Part shown: positions 15,556 through 20,432 of the stretch, piece after piece
How positions within the stretch are numbered: the stretch's first letter is position 1
Layout: the number at the start of each line of letters is the position of its first letter
NCBI GenBank assembly: GCA_021199405.1
Contig: JAJQID010000011.1
Location: forward strand, 1-20,432
Length of the DNA stretch: 20,432 nucleotides
Source of the DNA: Lachnospiraceae bacterium
GTDB taxonomy: Bacteria > Bacillota > Clostridia > Lachnospirales > Lachnospiraceae
Direction of reading: 5' to 3'
Notes under the pieces: generated by a model
Told to the model about the DNA's origin: nothing
Seen by the model: only the letters and a program-made list of their open reading frames with translations
Databases searched by the model: none
Program-made: the position numbers and the translations under genes

Positions 15556-16833
15556 ATGAAGGAACAGAACAGTACCGTACAGGAGCTGTTATATTTTATT
15601 GACCATGCGCCCAGCCCCTATCATGTGGTGGATCAGGCCAAAAAAATGCTGGAGGCGGCGGGCTTTGAGAGAATCAGTGAAAAGAAGAGCTGGGAGCTTC
15701 AGAGGGGGAAGAGCTATTATGTGACCAGGCAGGGCTCCGCCATCATTGCCTTCCGTATTCCCCAGGAGCCCTGGAAGGGCTTTCATCTGGCGGCAAGCCA
15801 CAGCGATTCCCCGGCTTTTAAGATCAAGGCCAACCCGGAAATGACGCAGGGGAATCTGTATACAAAGCTGAATGTGGAGCGCTACGGCGGCATGATTCTG
15901 TCCACCTGGTTTGACCGGCCCTTATCTGTGGCGGGAAAAGTGTATATGGAGGAGAATGGAGCAATCCAGAAAAAGCTGGTGAATTTTGACCGGGATCTGC
16001 TGGTCATCCCTTCTCTGGCGATACATATGAACAGGGAGGCCAATAATGGTGTGAAATTCAGTGTGCAGAAGGATTTGTGTCCCCTTCTTTCCACCACAGC
16101 GGATGGAGAGGCATTTATGAAGCTGCTGGAGCAGGAGGCGGGGGCGGACAGGTCTCAAATTCTGGGATATGATCTGAATCTGTACACCCGACAGCCGGGG
16201 ACGCTGATCGGGGTGGATGAGGATCTGATTCTTTCCCCCAGACTGGACGATCAGGAGTGCGCCTTTGCCAGCCTGAAGGCGCTCATTGAGAGCAACCCCC
16301 GGGAATATGTCAGTCTGTGCGCCGTTTTTGACAATGAGGAGGTGGGCAGCATGTCTCCTCAGGGCGCCGACAGTGATTTCCTGAGGGATACGGTAAAGCG
16401 TGTGATTTACAGTCTGGGCGGCAGCGAGACCTCCTATATGGAAACCATGGCCAACAGCTTTATGATTTCCGCGGACAACGCCCATGCGGTTCATCCCAAC
16501 AGTCCGGAGAAGGCGGACCCCACCAACCGGCCGGCCATGAACGCCGGGATTGTGATCAAATATTCCGCGGCGCAGAAATACACCACCAGCGCCTACACCG
16601 GCAGCGTCATGAAACAGCTCTGCCGGCAGGCCGGGGTACCCTGTCAGGTCTTCCACAATCATTCTGACAGCCTGGGCGGAGGCACTCTGGGAAAATATTC
16701 CGCCACTCACATGTCCGTGGCCACGGTAGATATCGGGCTGGCGCAGCTGGCCATGCACTCCGCGGTGGAGACGGCGGGAAGCAGAGACATCGAGTACCTG
16801 GTGAGGATGATGAAGTCTTTTTACGGTATGTGA
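15556..16833 (+). CDS. M18-family metalloaminopeptidase
   Basis: 425 residues, normal for M18 aspartyl/aspartate-type aminopeptidases, which use two metal ions and form large tetrahedral complexes in the cytosol. Likely metal and catalytic residues: His82 in ASHSDSP, Asp231/Asp232 in PRLDDQE, Glu261-Glu262 in FDNEEVGS, Asp307 in ISADNAHAVHP and His401 in LAMHSAVE. SYMETMANSFMISADNAH and HNHSDSLGGGTLGKY are also typical. No signal peptide. Such enzymes trim acidic or neutral N-terminal residues in peptide turnover; the exact preference is unknown. The start has AAAGGA 9-14 bases upstream. A hairpin before the gene suggests independent transcription, but no promoter is clear. Confidence 0.93.
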   Translation: MKEQNSTVQELLYFIDHAPSPYHVVDQAKKMLEAAGFERISEKKSWELQRGKSYYVTRQGSAIIAFRIPQEPWKGFHLAASHSDSPAFKIKANPEMTQGNLYTKLNVERYGGMILSTWFDRPLSVAGKVYMEENGAIQKKLVNFDRDLLVIPSLAIHMNREANNGVKFSVQKDLCPLLSTTADGEAFMKLLEQEAGADRSQILGYDLNLYTRQPGTLIGVDEDLILSPRLDDQECAFASLKALIESNPREYVSLCAVFDNEEVGSMSPQGADSDFLRDTVKRVIYSLGGSETSYMETMANSFMISADNAHAVHPNSPEKADPTNRPAMNAGIVIKYSAAQKYTTSAYTGSVMKQLCRQAGVPCQVFHNHSDSLGGGTLGKYSATHMSVATVDIGLAQLAMHSAVETAGSRDIEYLVRMMKSFYGM

Positions 16834-16858
16834 CGATGATAAAAAAACTGCATATAAT
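16830..16858 (+). promoter_or_regulatory. Probable promoter for the subtilisin-like protease gene
   Basis: GTGACG at 16830-16835 (four of six matches to TTGACA) and a perfect TATAAT at 16853-16858 are 17 bases apart. The -35 box overlaps the stop codon of the M18 gene. Transcription would start near 16865 and give a leader of about 50 bases. Confidence 0.55.
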
Positions 16859-16874
16859 GATATAAAATAACGGA

Positions 16875-16902
16875 TACGGGACTGCTGCAGAGCAGTCCCG
16901 TA
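16875..16902 (+). other. Perfect 12-bp leader hairpin before the protease gene
   Basis: TACGGGACTGCT at 16875-16886 and AGCAGTCCCGTA at 16891-16902 form a perfect stem with a GCAG loop. No T run follows on either strand, so it is not a typical intrinsic terminator. With the promoter above, it fills most of the leader and ends 14 bases before the ATG. Confidence 0.75.
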
Positions 16903-16916
16903 AATACGTATGTTTT

Positions 16917-18794
16917 ATGGATAATGAAAAGATGGAGGCGGCGCTCTGGCTTGCCCTGTCAGAGCCGGAGAGCTTCAGGGAAAGGTCGGATATTCTGGAT
17001 GCGGGCTATGATGAGAGACAGGACAGCTGGGAGATTATCATTAAATATAACGGAGATCTGGGAGGGATGCTGCCGGAAGGAATCACGCTGGAACCGCTGA
17101 TTGCGGGATACGGAATTCTGACAGTGCCCACAGCTCTTCTTGAAAATGTGCCGCCCAGCCCTCAGATTGAGTATGCGGAGCTGCCCAAAAGGCTGTATTT
17201 TGAACAGGAATTTCCGGAGAAAGCCGCTACATGGCTGCCGGGAGAAAACGGGGATGCCACAGGATTTTCAGGGGAGGACTTCGTGGAGCTGTCAGATGTA
17301 GGAGGCTCGGCGCGGGAGTCTTCACAGGAAACTTCAGATCTGGTTGAAAGACCTGTCCATTGGCAGGAGGGAATTTTACTGTCGGGCAAAGGTGTGCTTG
17401 TGGCAGTCATCGACTCCGGAATCGATTATAGCCTCCCCAATTTTCGCCATCCGGACGGCTCCACCCGGATTGCGGCGCTTTGGGATCAGACCCTTTCCAA
17501 CGATCCCGCTAATCCTCCGCCTGATGGGTTTCATCAGGGCAGACTCTTTACCTCCGAAGATATCAATGATGCTCTGGAGCGAGCCTTTCCCACGGAGGTG
17601 CTGCCTTCTCTGGATACGAGCGGTCACGGTACGGCGGTGGCGGGCATTGCGGCCTCCAGCGTGGTGGATGGCGCGTACGCCGGCATGGCGCCGGAAAGCG
17701 ACCTTTTGATCGTCAGGCTGGGCAATCCCGGGGATAAGGGTTTTCCGAGAACCACAGAGCTGATGCGTGCCCTGACCTTTGCAGCGCGGTATGCTCTGGA
17801 GCGAAATCAGCCGCTGGCTGTGAACCTCAGTTTTGGCAACAGCTATGGCTCTCACAACGGCACCTCCCTGCTGGAACGCTTCATTGACAATATCGCGGAG
17901 ATCGGCAGAAATGTGATCTGCGTGGGAACCGGAAATGAGGGACTGTCCGGCGGGCGCTTCAGCGGTTATATTGCGGAAGGACGTACGATGGAGGTGGAGA
18001 TTGGTGTGGCTCCCTATGAGGCTAACCTGAATATTCAGTTCTGGAAAAACTTTGTGGACGACTACACCCTGCGTCTGATTGCCCCGGACGGAGAATCTGT
18101 TATCCTTGATCCCGCACAGTATCAGAAAACCTCGGCGACACTGGGAAATACCAGAGTGCTTGCCTATGCGGGGCAACCCACGCCCTACAGCACCAATCAG
18201 GAAATCTATTTTGATCTTTTGCCGGAGAAATTTTATATCGAGGAGGGAATCTGGCGTCTGCGGATTGAGCCGGTGAATATCAGGAATGGATTTTTTTATA
18301 TGTATCTGCCGGTGGATTCCACCAGAAATCAGGGAACGCGGTTCTATAACCCTTCTCAGGAGATGACTTTGACCATTCCTTCCACTTCAGCCAGGACCAT
18401 CGCTGTGTCGGCATATCACCCGCTGACAGACGTCTTTGCAGATTTCAGCGGCCAGGGTTCAGCGCAGGATGATTATTTTCAGGAAAAAAGCAATCTCGGG
18501 GCCATTCGCCCTACCCTGGCGGCGCCGGGAGTGGATATTCTGGCACCTGCGCCGGGAGGAAGCTACGCCAGCTTCACGGGCACCAGCTTTGCCGCGCCTT
18601 TTGTGACCGGGGCGGCGGCTTTACTGATGGAATGGGGGATTTTACAGGGCCATGATTATTTTTTATATGGAGAAAAACTGAAGGCGGAACTGATGAAAGC
18701 GGCTGTCCCGCTGCCGGGAATTGAAAAATACCCCTCTGAGAAGGTCGGGTACGGAAGGCTTTCGCTGAAGGGGGCGCTTGAGGGAGGAAAATAG
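16917..18794 (+). CDS. Subtilisin-like serine protease (S8 family, Csp-like), no signal peptide
   Basis: 625 residues. The triad is complete: Asp166 in VAVIDSGID, His237 in DTSGHGTAVAG and Ser557 in SFTGTSFAAPF, with oxyanion Asn340 in GTGNEG. Residues 1-95 look like a prodomain; 96-145 is a Ser/Glu-rich linker. About 200 residues between the oxyanion Asn and the Ser form a beta-rich insert (about 355-485), as in the jelly-roll domain of clostridial Csp germination proteases. No signal peptide or anchor is visible, so it may act in the cell or the spore, or leave by another route. A germination role is only an analogy. The ATG at 16917 has no Shine-Dalgarno sequence; an ATG at 16932 is the only near alternative, and an in-frame TAA at 16863-16865 with no standard start codon between it and 16917 rules out a longer product. 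Confidence 0.9.
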   Translation: MDNEKMEAALWLALSEPESFRERSDILDAGYDERQDSWEIIIKYNGDLGGMLPEGITLEPLIAGYGILTVPTALLENVPPSPQIEYAELPKRLYFEQEFPEKAATWLPGENGDATGFSGEDFVELSDVGGSARESSQETSDLVERPVHWQEGILLSGKGVLVAVIDSGIDYSLPNFRHPDGSTRIAALWDQTLSNDPANPPPDGFHQGRLFTSEDINDALERAFPTEVLPSLDTSGHGTAVAGIAASSVVDGAYAGMAPESDLLIVRLGNPGDKGFPRTTELMRALTFAARYALERNQPLAVNLSFGNSYGSHNGTSLLERFIDNIAEIGRNVICVGTGNEGLSGGRFSGYIAEGRTMEVEIGVAPYEANLNIQFWKNFVDDYTLRLIAPDGESVILDPAQYQKTSATLGNTRVLAYAGQPTPYSTNQEIYFDLLPEKFYIEEGIWRLRIEPVNIRNGFFYMYLPVDSTRNQGTRFYNPSQEMTLTIPSTSARTIAVSAYHPLTDVFADFSGQGSAQDDYFQEKSNLGAIRPTLAAPGVDILAPAPGGSYASFTGTSFAAPFVTGAAALLMEWGILQGHDYFLYGEKLKAELMKAAVPLPGIEKYPSEKVGYGRLSLKGALEGGK

Positions 18795-18811
18795 TAACCG
18801 GGAAATAAAAG

Positions 18812-18840
18812 TTGTGTTTTTGTCGCAATAATGATAGAAT
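18812..18840 (+). promoter_or_regulatory. Probable promoter for degV
   Basis: TTGTGT at 18812-18817 and TAGAAT at 18835-18840 are separated by 17 bases. Transcription would start near 18847 and give a leader of about 120 bases. Confidence 0.6.
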
Positions 18841-18852
18841 GTCCTTAAATTG

Positions 18853-18950
18853 TGATAGCTCGCGTCAGCGGGCATATTCGCAGGGCTATCCGAAGCTCAG
18901 GTGAGGGGCAGTTGTCAGCGCGGCGGACTTCGGATGGAAAATCTGTTTCC
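18853..18950 (+). promoter_or_regulatory. Folded leader upstream of degV
   Basis: GATAGC near 18853 can pair with GCTATC near 18885, and the adjoining CCGAAG near 18891 with CTTCGG near 18930 (up to 8 bp as ATCCGAAG/CTTCGGAT, which then competes with the first stem). The leader is more GC-rich than most gaps here. I recognise no known riboswitch core. A cis-regulatory RNA is possible. Confidence 0.4.
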
Positions 18951-18967
18951 CGGAAAGGAGAAATTCC

Positions 18968-19855
18968 ATGGCATTTCATATTATCACGGACTCTGCGTCC
19001 GATGTTCCGCAGTCTGTCAGGGAGGAATACAACCTGCACGTGATTCCCACGCCCGTCACCATTGATGAGGTGGACTATTTTGACGGTGCCACCATCTGGC
19101 CGGCTGAATTTTACAAAATTCAGGCGGAGGGGAAGAGTGATATCAAGACCTATCACATCAGCCAGCAGATGTTTTACGACCATTTTAAACCCTATGCTGA
19201 GGCAGGAGACGAGGTACTGTATATCTGTTTTTCCACCGGCATCGCGGGGACCTTCCAGGCAGCCAACCTGGCGAAGGCTGATCTGCTGGAGGAATTTCCG
19301 GAATTTCAGATTACCATCATTGATTCCAAGTGCGCCTCCATCGGTTTTGGCCTTGTGACCTATTATCTGCTCCAAATGCAGAAAAACGGAGCGCCGAAGG
19401 AGCTGATCATCGAGGCAGCGCAGTATTTCTGTGAACATATGAAGATTCAGTTTACCGTGCAGACCCTCCATTATCTGTATAAGGGCGGCAGAGTCGGCGC
19501 CATCAGTGCGGCAGCGGGCGGACTTCTGGACATCAAGCCCATTCTGGTGGTAGATGAGGAGGGCGTCCTGAAGGGGGCGGAGAATGTCCGCGGCTGGAAA
19601 AAGGCGATTCATCGTGTGGAGGATATGATCGGTGAGAAATGTCAGGATCTGGATCGGCAGATCATCGGCGTAGTCAGCGGAAGCGACCCGGATCTGGCGC
19701 GTCAGGTGGGCGAGACCTTAAAGGAGCGCTATCATGTGAAAGGCGTTCTGTTAAGCCAGGTGGGCTGCGCCATCGGCGCTCACACCGGCGGAGGGATTGT
19801 GGGTATCACGGCGCTGGACGCCATGAATCCGGAGTATGAGAAATATCTGGATTAA
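18968..19855 (+). CDS. DegV-family (FakB-like) fatty-acid-binding protein
   Basis: 295 residues, normal for DegV/FakB proteins, which hold a fatty acid for phosphorylation by the FakA kinase and so feed exogenous fatty acids into phospholipids. Motifs: TDSASDVP (7-14), KTYHIS (60-65) at the position of the family KTSQPS segment, FSTGIAGT (88-95) matching the SSGLSGT loop, YLYKGGRVG and near the C-terminus AHTGGGIVGI, where most members read HTGPG. These residues line the carboxylate site in known structures. No fakA-like gene is in the window, as is usual for extra DegV copies. AAAGGAG precedes the ATG; the start matches the family N-terminus. Confidence 0.94.
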   Translation: MAFHIITDSASDVPQSVREEYNLHVIPTPVTIDEVDYFDGATIWPAEFYKIQAEGKSDIKTYHISQQMFYDHFKPYAEAGDEVLYICFSTGIAGTFQAANLAKADLLEEFPEFQITIIDSKCASIGFGLVTYYLLQMQKNGAPKELIIEAAQYFCEHMKIQFTVQTLHYLYKGGRVGAISAAAGGLLDIKPILVVDEEGVLKGAENVRGWKKAIHRVEDMIGEKCQDLDRQIIGVVSGSDPDLARQVGETLKERYHVKGVLLSQVGCAIGAHTGGGIVGITALDAMNPEYEKYLD

Positions 19856-19879
19856 GCGCATATACATAAAATAAATTCT

Positions 19880-19918
19880 GCTCTGTCAGGCAGGAACTGT
19901 CTGTAAATAGATCAGAGC
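19880..19918 (+). other. Stem-loop upstream of the serine acetyltransferase gene
   Basis: GCTCTG at 19880-19885 pairs with CAGAGC at 19913-19918, enclosing CAGGCAG at 19887-19893 with CTGTCTG at 19897-19903 (7 bp, one G-U, GAA loop). No T run follows on this strand, and the stem ends 15 bases before the start codon. It may be a leader structure or a weak terminator of degV. Confidence 0.45.
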
Positions 19919-19933
19919 TAAGGAAGATATCCT

Positions 19934-20432
19934 ATGAAAAATATGTTAAACGATGAGATCATATCACTGGTAGATGACATTCTTGAGGATTACGAACGCA
20001 AAAGGCGCATCGACACTGACAAAATTTTCAGTCAGCCTGACAAGACGGTCATCACGGAGATATTGTCCAATCTTCAGCAGATCATTTTCCACGGCTATTA
20101 CCGCAATCAGCATTACAGGATTTATACCGCCAAGAATAATCTGAGCATGCTTCTGGAGGATATTCTTTTCAATCTGAGCAAGCAGATCATGCTGGTGCTG
20201 CAGGGGACCTCTGGCGGGACAGAGGATGAGAATGCCGGGGAAGCGGCTGAGGAGAAGGCTTATGATATCTGCATTGCCTTTCTGTCCCGGATCCCGAAGC
20301 TCAGGGAGTCCCTGGAGATGGATGCTCAGGCGGCCTATGACGGCGACCCGGCGGCCTCCGGAATTGAGGAGATCATTTTTTCCTATCCCGGCTTTTACGC
20401 CATTTTCGTGTATCGGATCGCCCATGAGCTGC
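19934..20432 (+). CDS. Serine O-acetyltransferase, EpsC type (partial, 5' part)
   Basis: The frame from ATG 19934 stays open to the window end, giving 166 residues without a stop; the 3' part lies outside. It would acetylate serine with acetyl-CoA to start cysteine synthesis. The N-terminal helical region of EpsC-type enzymes is visible, and residues about 132-165 (AYDGDPAASGIEEIIFSYPGF, then FVYRIAHEL) are the conserved segment just before the left-handed beta-helix catalytic domain, which is not in the window. A short Glu/Gly-rich insert (about 95-107, SGGTEDENAGEAAEE) looks variable. AAGGAAG lies about 10 bases before the start. No terminator clearly separates it from degV, 78 bases upstream. 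Confidence 0.88.
   Translation, partial: MKNMLNDEIISLVDDILEDYERKRRIDTDKIFSQPDKTVITEILSNLQQIIFHGYYRNQHYRIYTAKNNLSMLLEDILFNLSKQIMLVLQGTSGGTEDENAGEAAEEKAYDICIAFLSRIPKLRESLEMDAQAAYDGDPAASGIEEIIFSYPGFYAIFVYRIAHEL

Noticed and set aside
18663..19612. Minus-strand frames around the degV leader and gene
   Set aside because: They run opposite a clear DegV-family gene and show no recognisable domain or ribosome binding site.

Overview
The window reads as chromosomal DNA of a Gram-positive clostridium, most likely a member of the Lachnospiraceae. The reasons are strong AGGAGG-type ribosome binding sites, moderate GC, a Rho factor with a long disordered insert, a zinc-binding L31, a long ADSL-type PurB, an EpsC-type serine acetyltransferase, and an Hsp70-like protein paired with a TPR protein of a kind I associate with this family. 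All 17 genes lie on the + strand. There is no tRNA, rRNA, CRISPR array, transposase or phage gene. No gap between genes exceeds about 230 bases.

Layout. 1-2194: an Hsp70/actin-like protein of unknown function (DUF5716-like) and a TPR protein. 2201-7485: a purine block, purC-purF-purB-purA, with a clear promoter before purC. These genes cover the committing step of IMP synthesis (PurF), SAICAR synthesis (PurC), both lyase steps (PurB) and entry to AMP (PurA). 7713-8033: a small cupin. 8096-10168: rho, then rpmE with its own promoter and a good terminator. 10312-15470: a DUF1385/YqhQ-like membrane protein, prmC, prfA, a GNAT acetyltransferase and a GH13 enzyme, packed closely. PrmC methylates the GGQ glutamine of the release factor encoded next to it. 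15556-20432: an M18 aminopeptidase, a subtilisin-like protease without a signal peptide, a DegV-family lipid-binding protein, and the 5' part of a serine O-acetyltransferase cut by the window end.

The most unusual stretch is the purF-purB gap. Bases 4489-4675 fold on paper into a closed four-way junction: four helices (13, 19, 8 and 7 bp) abut with no unpaired base between them, and the fourth carries a further branched arm. It does not resemble a purine riboswitch I know. It looks like a self-contained structured RNA or a small mobile RNA element. A solo HEARO/omega-RNA-like element is one candidate identity, from memory only. Smaller points are a perfect 12-bp hairpin in the short leader of the subtilisin-like protease, whose start lacks a Shine-Dalgarno sequence; a folded leader before degV; and a period-10 repeat in the disordered insert of Rho.
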